Positions 1-5,446 of a stretch of DNA of 6,465 bases are shown here, piece after piece. The notes beneath the pieces are model-generated. The model had not been told where the DNA came from and did not search any database. It saw only the letters and a program-made list of their open reading frames with translations. The translations under genes and the position numbers were made by a program. Source of the DNA: a bacterium. GTDB lineage: Bacteria > Blakebacterota > Blakebacteria > Blakebacterales > Blakebacteraceae. The DNA lies in the NCBI GenBank assembly GCA_025774615.1, contig JALGVQ010000162.1, positions 1 to 6,465 on the forward strand, written 5' to 3'. Numbering within the stretch: position 1 is the stretch's first letter; every line of letters starts with the position of its first letter.

Positions 1-615
1 GCAGCCTACAACAGCGCTGTCACGCAGAACCTGATCCAGAAGGGTCTCCCGCCGCTCGACATCACCATCCTCAACCCGATGGTCGTGATCGGACTGCTGC
101 TTGGCGCGATACTGCCCTTTACCGTGGGCGCGATGACGATGACGAGCGTCGGTAAGGCGGCCTTCGAGATGATCAATGAGATCCGCAGACAATTCCGCGA
201 GATCCCCGGTTTGCTCGATGGCAAGGAAGGTGTCAAGCCCGATGCCGCGCGTTGTGTCGACATCTCGACGCAGGCCGCGCTCAAGCAGATGATCGCTCCC
301 GGACTTCTGGCCGTGATCTCACCGGTTCTGATCGGTTTCATCCTGGGGCCCGCCGCTTTGTGCGGGATGCTTGCCGGGGCGACGATCACCGGTGTGATGC
401 TGGCGCTGATGATGGCCAACGGCGGAGGAGCATGGGACAACGCCAAGAAGTGGATCGAGGAGGGCAACCTGGGTGGCAAGGGCTCCGACGCTCACCACGC
501 AGCCGTCGTCGGTGACACGGTAGGTGACCCCTTCAAAGACACCTCCGGTCCATCGATGAACATCCTGATCAAGCTGATGAGCGTGGTAAGTCTGGTGATT
601 GCCCCGCTTCTGTAA
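1..615 (+). CDS. hppA: Membrane-bound proton/sodium-translocating pyrophosphatase, C-terminal part (5' truncated)
   Basis: This is the last 204 residues of a membrane-integral inorganic pyrophosphatase, which hydrolyses cytoplasmic PPi and pumps H+ or Na+ out of the cell. The frame is open from base 1, so the gene starts outside the window; full-length family members are about 650-800 residues. Family blocks seen (fragment numbering): the Cys-Val-Asp-Ile-Ser-Thr region at 85-90, [10 protein letters not shown] at 141-150, [20 protein letters not shown] at 158-177 and FKDTSGPS at 178-185. The last blocks carry the conserved Asp/Lys residues that bind Mg-PPi on the cytoplasmic side. Hydrophobic stretches at about 22-45, 99-138 and 187-204 fit the last transmembrane helices, and the protein ends in the usual short hydrophobic tail. 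The segment that separates K+-dependent from K+-independent enzymes lies upstream of the window, so ion dependence and the pumped ion cannot be called. A 72-base spacer separates it from rpsF. Confidence 0.96.
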   Translation, partial: AAYNSAVTQNLIQKGLPPLDITILNPMVVIGLLLGAILPFTVGAMTMTSVGKAAFEMINEIRRQFREIPGLLDGKEGVKPDAARCVDISTQAALKQMIAPGLLAVISPVLIGFILGPAALCGMLAGATITGVMLALMMANGGGAWDNAKKWIEEGNLGGKGSDAHHAAVVGDTVGDPFKDTSGPSMNILIKLMSVVSLVIAPLL

Positions 616-633
616 TGACTGTAGTGAGAAAAA

Positions 634-674
634 CCCTGCCCCGGCCTTCAGGCCGGGGCCTGACGTCCACAGGG
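634..674 (+). promoter_or_regulatory. Nested hairpin in the rpsF leader that pairs with the Shine-Dalgarno (possible r-protein autoregulatory element)
   Basis: The hppA-rpsF spacer holds a strong inner hairpin, CCCCGGCC (639-646) / loop TTCA / GGCCGGGG (651-658), extendable by G638-C659. An outer stem, CCCTG (634-638) with CAGGG (670-674), encloses it and leaves an 11-nt one-sided bulge (659-669). The 3' strand of the outer stem covers the first four bases of the rpsF Shine-Dalgarno AGGGAGG (671-677), so the folded form should hinder S6 translation. Leaders bound by the S6:S18 complex are known upstream of rpsF in many bacteria and are a stem-bulge-stem. I do not see the family's hallmark unpaired CCG in this bulge, so assignment to that family is tentative. 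The alternative is an hppA terminator: the + strand has no T-tract after the hairpin, but an A-run at 629-633 would give a T-tract for transcription on the - strand. Confidence 0.5.
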
Positions 675-677
675 AGG
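671..677 (+). promoter_or_regulatory. rpsF ribosome binding site
   Basis: AGGGAGG lies 10 nt before the ATG at 688 and fixes the S6 start. It is unusual because its first four bases can pair with CCCT at 634-637 in the leader structure, so accessibility may depend on folding. Confidence 0.8.
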
Positions 678-687
678 AACAGTTCAA

Positions 688-1350
688 ATGCGACACTATG
701 AGGTCATGATCGTCCTTGCTCCGGATCAAGCGGAGGACGGTTTCAACAAACATCTGGAACGATTCAAGAAGATCATCGAAGACGGTGGTGGAAGCATCGT
801 AAACGATGACCGCTGGGGTATCCGCTCTCTGTCATACCCGATCAAGAAGTACGATCAGGGTTTCTACACGGTCATCGAGTGGGAAAGCACCCCCGATCTG
901 TTGACTGAGCTCGACCATACACTTCGACTCGATGAAAACGTTCTCCGGCATATGGTGATCCACCTCGATTCGACAGCGCTTGCGGAACTGGCAGAGATGC
1001 GAGCGAAGAGAGTTGAGAGACCGTCTGAGGGGCAGATCGATCGTGTCGATGGTGGCAGCGGTGACAGTGACAAAGCAGATGACAAGGTCGATGAGACGCC
1101 TGAATCTGAGACGGAGCCGAATGCAGAGCCGGATGAGGTGAAGCCGGACGTAGAGCCTGAGGCAGAGCCGGACGTAGAGCCTGAGGCAGAGCCGGACGTG
1201 GAGCCGGAGACAGATTCGGATGTGGAGCCGGAGGCAGAGCTGGACGAGGAGCCAGAGGCGTTGGAGTCTTCAGAATCAGACGCATCGGAAGAGGCCGACC
1301 CGGGTGACACCGGAGAGGTGGATGCGGAAGAAGCAGAGGAGGAGAAGTGA
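688..1350 (+). CDS. rpsF: 30S ribosomal protein S6 with long acidic repeat-bearing C-terminal extension
   Basis: S6 is a protein of the 30S platform that binds 16S rRNA together with S18. Residues 1-94 are a complete S6 domain: the opening [10 protein letters not shown] strand, the [18 protein letters not shown] block (43-60) and the [14 protein letters not shown] end (81-94). S6 is normally about 95-135 residues, whereas this protein is 220. After a basic linker (about 103-112), residues 120-220 form a low-complexity, strongly acidic, probably disordered tail containing five copies of an octapeptide based on PDVEPEAE (153-192). The ATG at 688 has a strong Shine-Dalgarno at 671-677. The stop shares one base with the rpsR ATG, and the tail's last Glu codons form the rpsR Shine-Dalgarno. 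E. coli S6 receives C-terminal glutamates post-translationally from RimK; whether this encoded tail plays a similar role is only a guess. The core assignment is secure, and the tail's function is unknown. Confidence 0.97.
   Translation: MRHYEVMIVLAPDQAEDGFNKHLERFKKIIEDGGGSIVNDDRWGIRSLSYPIKKYDQGFYTVIEWESTPDLLTELDHTLRLDENVLRHMVIHLDSTALAELAEMRAKRVERPSEGQIDRVDGGSGDSDKADDKVDETPESETEPNAEPDEVKPDVEPEAEPDVEPEAEPDVEPETDSDVEPEAELDEEPEALESSESDASEEADPGDTGEVDAEEAEEEK
1144..1263 (+). repeat. In-frame 24-bp tandem repeat in rpsF (about 5 copies)
   Basis: Five consecutive 24-base units encode octapeptides [32 protein letters not shown] and LDEEPEAL. The first two units are identical at the DNA level (1143-1166 and 1167-1190 in the shifted register), while the later units diverge. 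The unit length is a multiple of three, so copy changes by slippage or recombination keep the frame. The near-identity of units 1-2 suggests recent duplication. Confidence 0.9.
1337..1342 (+). promoter_or_regulatory. rpsR ribosome binding site inside the rpsF acidic tail
   Basis: AGGAGG is made from Glu codons at the 3' end of rpsF and sits 7 nt before the ATG at 1350. It decides the rpsR start: the in-frame GTG at 1347 is only 4 nt away and is disfavoured. Confidence 0.8.
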
Positions 1351-1568
1351 TGAGACATCAGAAACCCTGCAGATTCTGCGTCGAGAAGAAATCGTGGATC
1401 GATTACAAGGATGACAGGACACTGCGCCGGTTCCTTACGGATCGGGGAAAGATCGTCTCCCGCCGTCAGACAGGGGTCTGCGCCAAGCACCAGCGGCTGC
1501 TGACGACCGCGATCAAGCGGGCGCGTCACGTGGCTCTGCTGCCGTTTACTACTGAATCGATGCGATGA
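1350..1568 (+). CDS. rpsR: 30S ribosomal protein S18, zinc-ligand (C+) form
   Basis: S18 pairs with S6 on the 30S platform and contacts 16S rRNA. The 72-residue product has the family core [19 protein letters not shown] (17-35), SRRQTG (37-42) and the C-terminal [14 protein letters not shown] (54-67). It carries C7-x2-C10 near the N-terminus and C44-x2-H47 just after the RRQTG turn, which are the ligand positions of zinc-binding (C+) S18 proteins; zinc-free S18 lacks most of these residues. I chose ATG 1350, which overlaps the rpsF TGA by one base, because it is 7 nt after AGGAGG; GTG 1347 would add one Met but is too close to the Shine-Dalgarno. The N-terminus is short compared with many S18 proteins, but nothing conserved is missing. 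Its stop overlaps the next gene's ATG in an ATGA junction, and tight coupling with S6 is expected because the two act as a heterodimer. Confidence 0.97.
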   Translation: MRHQKPCRFCVEKKSWIDYKDDRTLRRFLTDRGKIVSRRQTGVCAKHQRLLTTAIKRARHVALLPFTTESMR

Positions 1569-2536
1569 ACCATGAGAATGAGGGAGGGATCGCCGACTCG
1601 TACTGGGGCCGGTTCGTCCCTGCCTCAGTTGCGGTGGTGGGCGCCGGCATGCTGCTGCTCCCTCTCCCGCTCCTGAATACGGTCGGGGCGGTCGGAACCC
1701 CGGCAGCGCTGATGATCCTCTTCCTGAGAAGGGATGAGGCATCGACGATGCGCTGGGCGCCGGCTCTTACCACGGGAGCCGTGGCGGCGATGGTTGCTCC
1801 AGGGGTGGGCCTGATGGCGCTCTGTCTGGTCGTGACAGCCATCCTGCTTGACGCGGGTATCAGAAAAGGCAGGGAATGGAAGATGGTCGGTACGATCGCT
1901 TCCGCTCCGATCCTCGTCTGGTCACTGATCGGCATGCCGTTCTGGGCTGGGGCAGACTCAACGATCAGGGAGGAACTGGTCGCGGGAATGGCCCCCATGA
2001 TCGAGCGCTTTCAATCACTGGGGCTTGATCCAGCCGCTCTTGAAGAGTCAACTGCACGGACAATAGACCTCTTCATGGGCATATTGCCCTCTCAGATCGC
2101 GATCGTGGCGATCTTCGTGGGATTTGGCGCGCTCTTTGCCGGGAACTGGTGGATGAAGCGCGAAGATGCACGATTGAGTCTGGACATACCACCCTTCACG
2201 ACATGGGAGCTGCCCTTTCATTTCGTGTGGGGGATGGTCGGGGGGCTGGTGATCTGGGCATTCGGCCTGTTGATGCCCGGCTGGGAAACAGTGGCAATGA
2301 TCGGCCTGAACCTGGTGATCGTGGCCAGTCTGTTCTACCTGATCCAGGGATTGGCGATTGTCTGGTACAGTTTTGAGTTACGCGGCACACCCCGCTGGTT
2401 CAGGGTGCTGTTCGCGACTGTTGTAGTAGCACTGATTTTCCCGGGAGTGATTTTACTGGGAATTCTTGAGAACTGGGTTCCTTTCCGCAGGCTCATGGCC
2501 GGAGCGGGAGGGAGCGGTACTGAGGAGGATGAGTGA
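1565..2536 (+). CDS. DUF2232-type polytopic membrane protein
   Basis: This 323-residue integral membrane protein of unknown function most resembles DUF2232 (YybS-like) proteins, which in many bacteria are encoded between rpsR and rplI, as here. Hydrophobic segments lie at about 18-38, 42-55, 64-97, 106-127, 170-194, 220-237, 240-268 and 281-304, giving about eight or nine membrane spans. The region [13 protein letters not shown] (258-270) in the second-last hydrophobic block matches the 'F-x-x-QGLA' style segment of the family. A hydrophilic stretch at 129-168 separates two halves. The start ATG overlaps the rpsR stop by 4 nt and has no visible Shine-Dalgarno, so translation is probably coupled to rpsR. 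The C-terminus is short and acidic (GTEEDE), and its codons supply the rplI Shine-Dalgarno. The family call rests on topology, position and a weak motif rather than a search. Confidence 0.8.
   Translation: MNHENEGGIADSYWGRFVPASVAVVGAGMLLLPLPLLNTVGAVGTPAALMILFLRRDEASTMRWAPALTTGAVAAMVAPGVGLMALCLVVTAILLDAGIRKGREWKMVGTIASAPILVWSLIGMPFWAGADSTIREELVAGMAPMIERFQSLGLDPAALEESTARTIDLFMGILPSQIAIVAIFVGFGALFAGNWWMKREDARLSLDIPPFTTWELPFHFVWGMVGGLVIWAFGLLMPGWETVAMIGLNLVIVASLFYLIQGLAIVWYSFELRGTPRWFRVLFATVVVALIFPGVILLGILENWVPFRRLMAGAGGSGTEEDE
2523..2528 (+). promoter_or_regulatory. rplI ribosome binding site inside the upstream gene
   Basis: AGGAGG, formed by Glu codons at the end of the DUF2232 gene, is 7 nt before the ATG at 2536. 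It favours that ATG over the in-frame GTG at 2533, the same arrangement as at rpsR. Confidence 0.8.
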
Positions 2537-3138
2537 TGCGGGTGATCCTGCGTGAGGATATACAGAAACTGGGTGAAACGGGTGACATCGTCACGGTCAA
2601 ACGCGGCTATGCCCGGAACTACCTGATACCGAACAAGCTGGCGCTGGAAGCGACCGAGGGGAACCTGAAGACCTTCAAGGACATTGCGCGCGCGCAGGAA
2701 GCGCGCTCGGAGAAGGAGAAGGGCAGCGCCGAGATCCTGGCGCAGAAGCTGGCCGCAGTCAGGCTGGTGATCCCTGTTGAGGTAAGCGATGAAGATCAGC
2801 TCTATGGATCGGTTACCAGCCAGATAATCAGGGATGCTCTGGCGGCAGAGGGTATCGATATCGAACGTCGTCATATCGACCTGCCTTCGCCCATCAAGGA
2901 ACTGGGTTCATTCGATGTTCCCGTTCGTCTCCACCGTGAAGTGGTGCCGACTATCTCGGTTGTCGTGGAACGGACGACCGATGAGGAGGCCGGGTCAGTT
3001 GACTGGGAGGCTGCGGTCGATGCTGAAGACGCGAAGGAAGCGGCTGCCGCCGAGGCTGCCGGATCGGAAGAACCTGAAGGTGAAGTTGATGAGGTTGAGA
3101 CGGTAGAGGAAGACGCCGCGGTGGAAGAGGAGGAATAG
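2536..3138 (+). CDS. rplI: 50S ribosomal protein L9 with acidic C-terminal extension
   Basis: L9 binds 23S rRNA at the base of the L1 stalk, and its elongated second domain reaches out from the ribosome. Residues 1-50 are the N-terminal RNA-binding domain with the L9 signature spacing G13-x2-G16...V21-x2-G24-Y-x2-N28-Y-L30. Residues about 42-78 form the long connecting helix, and about 80-146 the C-terminal domain (LYGSVTSQII, FDVPVRLH, and the closing strand ISVVVER). L9 is usually about 148-150 residues; this one is 200, with a Glu/Asp/Ala-rich tail from about 147 to the end (…AAVEEEE). The start is ATG 2536, overlapping the previous stop by one base and 7 nt after AGGAGG. The tail again ends in Glu codons forming GAGGAGG (3127-3133), but no start codon follows at usable distance. 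The acidic tail parallels that of S6; its function is not known. Confidence 0.97.
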   Translation: MRVILREDIQKLGETGDIVTVKRGYARNYLIPNKLALEATEGNLKTFKDIARAQEARSEKEKGSAEILAQKLAAVRLVIPVEVSDEDQLYGSVTSQIIRDALAAEGIDIERRHIDLPSPIKELGSFDVPVRLHREVVPTISVVVERTTDEEAGSVDWEAAVDAEDAKEAAAAEAAGSEEPEGEVDEVETVEEDAAVEEEE

Positions 3139-3157
3139 CCTCCCCTATACTGGTCTC

Positions 3158-3640
3158 ATGCAGGAATTCACCGTCAGCGGTCTTGCGATCGACTCCGCCA
3201 ATCAATCTCCGGTCGTTCTCCTGAAGGAACTGGATGGCGACCGGGTTCTCCCCGTCTGGATTGGGCCTTCTGAAGCGAATGCGATAGCAGTCAGACTGGC
3301 CGATGTGGAGCCACCAAGACCACTCACCCACGATCTTCTCAAACGTGTGATAGACGGAGCCGGACTCCGCCTTCAACGTGTCATAATCTCGGAAATAAGA
3401 CTGCAGACCTTCTATGCTGAACTGGTGATCGAAGGAGAGGGGAGTATTCTGAAGATCGATGCGCGCCCCTCCGATTCGATAGCACTCGCTCTCCGCACCG
3501 GCGCTCCTATTTTCATCTCTGACGCACTCTTCCAGGAAGAATTCGGAGTCGATCCCGCCGAGGATCCCGAACGGGGAGATCGCCTGAGGCAGCGACTGGA
3601 ACGGATCGATCCCGAAGGATTTGGAGACCTCTCACTATGA
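3158..3640 (+). CDS. Bifunctional nuclease (BFN/DUF151) domain protein
   Basis: This 160-residue protein is a single BFN (DUF151) domain. Visible family blocks are VLPVWIGPSEANAIA (30-44), RPLTHDLL (54-61), the TFYAELVI strand (84-91), and IDARPSDSIALALRTGAPIFIS (100-121, read as one block). The block around D101-x-R103-P-S-D106 is the most conserved part of the family. Plant members were described as having DNase and RNase activity; for bacterial members the role is not well established, so 'nuclease' is a family label. The last 30 residues (DPAEDPERGDRLRQRLERIDPEGF) form a charged tail. No Shine-Dalgarno is visible in the 19 bases after the rplI stop, and no alternative in-frame start lies between that stop and the ATG. 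Its stop overlaps the ltaE start by 4 nt (ATGA), which suggests co-translation with threonine aldolase. Confidence 0.92.
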   Translation: MQEFTVSGLAIDSANQSPVVLLKELDGDRVLPVWIGPSEANAIAVRLADVEPPRPLTHDLLKRVIDGAGLRLQRVIISEIRLQTFYAELVIEGEGSILKIDARPSDSIALALRTGAPIFISDALFQEEFGVDPAEDPERGDRLRQRLERIDPEGFGDLSL

Positions 3641-4689
3641 CACCGATCGACCTGCGCAGTGATACTGTTACACAGCCATCCGATGCCATGCGTCAGGCCA
3701 TGTTCACGGCCGAGGTAGGCGATGACGTCTATGGTGAGGACCCCACCGTCAACCGGCTTCAGGATGAGCTGGCTGCCCGACTGGGGAAGGAAGCTGGCCT
3801 CTACATGGCCAGTGGCACGATGAGCAACCAGGTGGCGATCAATGCTCACACCCATCATGGTCAGGAAGTGATCTGCCACCGCTGGAATCACGTGTTCAAT
3901 TTTGAAGGCGGAACAGCTCCCGCCTTCAGTGGTGTCGGTTTCAATCTTCTGGATGGTGAGTACGGGACGATCACCGCCGAGCAGGTTGAAGAGACGATCA
4001 GACCGGTTTCATACCACTATCCCCAGACTGCCCTGATCTGTCTTGAAAACACACACAACAAGGCGGGCGGTACGATATTTCCGCTCGAGGAGATAGAGAA
4101 GATCCATACGGTCGCTGAGACGCATGGGCTGCCCATGCATCTCGATGGCGCCAGACTATTCAATGCGGTAGTCGCCACAGGCATCGGTCCTGCCGATTGG
4201 GCTGCAGCCTTCGATACCGTCTCGATCTGTCTTTCAAAGGGGCTCGGCGCCCCGGTCGGCTCCGTGCTGATCGGTTCGAGGGATTTTATCGATCAGGCGG
4301 TGTGGGTCAGAAAGCGGTTCGGCGGCGCTATGCGGCAGGCAGGTATCCTTGCCGCTGCGGGACTGTTTGCACTCGAGAACAACATCGATCGTCTGGCCGA
4401 GGACCATGCGAACGCGCGACAACTTGCCGAAAGCGTGAACGCCATGGACGGTCTGAACGTCGATCTCAATGCGGTGCAGACCAACATTCTCATGATCAAC
4501 ACCGCCGGAACCGGTCTGAGCGAGGAGGAGGTGCGCGTGAGGCTGGAAGAGCATGGCGTTCTGGTCCACGCCTTCGGGCGGGATCATCTGCGTGCCGTCA
4601 CGCATCTGAATGTGGCCGCTGACGATATCTCCCGGGCGATCGAGGGATTCGAAAAAGTGACTGCCGATATTAGGTCGGCAGGGGAGTAA
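3637..4689 (+). CDS. ltaE: Low-specificity L-threonine aldolase (PLP-dependent)
   Basis: The predicted enzyme cleaves L-threonine or L-allo-threonine to glycine and acetaldehyde in the cytoplasm. It has 350 residues, the normal length for this fold-type I PLP enzyme. It opens with the family signature IDLRSDTVTQPSDAMRQAM (4-22) and GDDVYGEDPTVNRLQ (28-42). The SGTMSNQ turn (59-65) binds the PLP phosphate, H85 matches the His that stacks on the cofactor ring, and D170 and R173 in HLDGARLFNA match the residues contacting the pyridine nitrogen and cofactor region. K201 in LSKGLGAPVGS is the Schiff-base lysine. All catalytic positions are present. The ATG overlaps the BFN stop by 4 nt, with GGAG at 3623-3626 about 10 nt upstream. 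Some relatives act on phenylserine or other beta-hydroxy amino acids, so exact substrate preference is open. Confidence 0.96.
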   Translation: MTPIDLRSDTVTQPSDAMRQAMFTAEVGDDVYGEDPTVNRLQDELAARLGKEAGLYMASGTMSNQVAINAHTHHGQEVICHRWNHVFNFEGGTAPAFSGVGFNLLDGEYGTITAEQVEETIRPVSYHYPQTALICLENTHNKAGGTIFPLEEIEKIHTVAETHGLPMHLDGARLFNAVVATGIGPADWAAAFDTVSICLSKGLGAPVGSVLIGSRDFIDQAVWVRKRFGGAMRQAGILAAAGLFALENNIDRLAEDHANARQLAESVNAMDGLNVDLNAVQTNILMINTAGTGLSEEEVRVRLEEHGVLVHAFGRDHLRAVTHLNVAADDISRAIEGFEKVTADIRSAGE

Positions 4690-4699
4690 TATCCGTATC

Positions 4700-5446
4700 A
4701 TGAATGATTCCGAGCCTGATCTGAGCCGCTATCTCGATGTCGTGAAGAGTGCCACCCGCTGCGCTGTTCTTACCGGTGCGGGGGTATCCGCAGAGAGCGG
4801 AATGCCCACTTTTCGCGGTAAAGACGGCCTATGGAAGGAATATCGGGCCGAAGAGCTTGCAACCCCGGAAGCATTCGAACGGAACCCTGATCTCGTATGG
4901 GAGTGGTATGATTACAGGAGGGGGATCGTCGAGGGAGTCCAGCCGAATGCCGGACATGAGGCTCTGGCACAAGCGGAGGACCTGTTCGAGGAATTCACAC
5001 TGATCACCCAGAATGTGGACGGTCTCCATCAGCAGGCGGGTAGCAGAAACGTGATCGAACTCCATGGGAATATCCGACGGGACCGCTGCCATCTCTGCAG
5101 CCGGTACCGAGAAGAAGGCGAGGGGCGTGAGTGTGGCTGTGGCGGACCCTTCCGTCCCGATGTCGTCTGGTTCGGTGAAGCACTGCCCGCCGGAGCGATC
5201 GAGGAGGCATTCAGGATAGTTTCAACGGCCGATCTTGTCTTCACTGCAGGAACCTCCTCCCAGGTGTACCCGGCAGCACAGCTGCCCTATACCGCCAAGG
5301 AGCACGGAGCGTTCGTTGTGGAAGTGAACCCGGAGTCTACTCCCTTCACCCCCCTGGCGGATCTCTCGGTTCGAGGACCTTCCGGTGTCTGGCTTCCCAT
5401 TCTCCTCGATCCCTCAGGGATCGGATCACGGTCGGATTCCGGCTGA
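4700..5446 (+). CDS. cobB: NAD+-dependent protein deacylase, SIR2 family (class III/CobB-like sirtuin)
   Basis: This 248-residue sirtuin removes acyl groups from lysines using NAD+, releasing nicotinamide and O-acyl-ADP-ribose. NAD-binding blocks are GAGVSAESGMPTFRG (26-40), TQNVDGLH (103-110), GTSS (194-197) and VEVN (217-220). H122 in LHG is the catalytic base. Y70 and R73 (Y-D-Y-R) match the Tyr-x-x-Arg pair that in SIRT5 and E. coli CobB binds acidic acyl groups such as succinyl, so desuccinylase as well as deacetylase activity is plausible. Zinc ligands are C130-x2-C133 and C145-x-C147; the second pair is one residue closer than the usual C-x2-C, just before RPDVVWFGE. The length fits a core sirtuin without extra domains. 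The start ATG is 10 nt after the ltaE stop, with AGGGGAG (4680-4686) 13 nt upstream, a slightly long spacing. Its stop overlaps the next gene's ATG by one base. Confidence 0.95.
   Translation: MNDSEPDLSRYLDVVKSATRCAVLTGAGVSAESGMPTFRGKDGLWKEYRAEELATPEAFERNPDLVWEWYDYRRGIVEGVQPNAGHEALAQAEDLFEEFTLITQNVDGLHQQAGSRNVIELHGNIRRDRCHLCSRYREEGEGRECGCGGPFRPDVVWFGEALPAGAIEEAFRIVSTADLVFTAGTSSQVYPAAQLPYTAKEHGAFVVEVNPESTPFTPLADLSVRGPSGVWLPILLDPSGIGSRSDSG

Noticed and set aside
599-627. Possible promoter for rpsF: TTGCCC (599-604) with TAGTGA (622-627), or TGTAAT (611-616) alone
   Set aside because: The first -10 is poor and the second lacks a -35 at proper spacing; both overlap the hppA 3' end, so the evidence is too weak to annotate.
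638-659. Classical rho-independent terminator of hppA
   Set aside because: The hairpin is strong, but the + strand has no T-tract after it (CTGACG follows), and an outer stem extends to the rpsF Shine-Dalgarno; a leader element fits better, though a terminator role is not excluded.
1143-1262. CRISPR-like or intergenic tandem repeat
   Set aside because: The 24-bp units are contiguous, without spacers, inside the S6 coding frame, and encode a protein repeat.
688-1568. Missing single-strand binding protein gene between rpsF and rpsR read as a deletion
   Set aside because: The S6 and S18 genes join cleanly with a TGATG overlap and a proper ribosome binding site; many phyla lack ssb here, so there is no sign of a broken gene.
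864-1742. 292-residue minus-strand open frame opposite rpsF/rpsR, rich in Ser-Gly-Ser-Ala
   Set aside because: It is the shadow of the Glu/Pro-rich repeats of rpsF; it spans rpsF, rpsR and part of the next gene, has no conserved domain or ribosome binding site, and disrupts a conserved operon.
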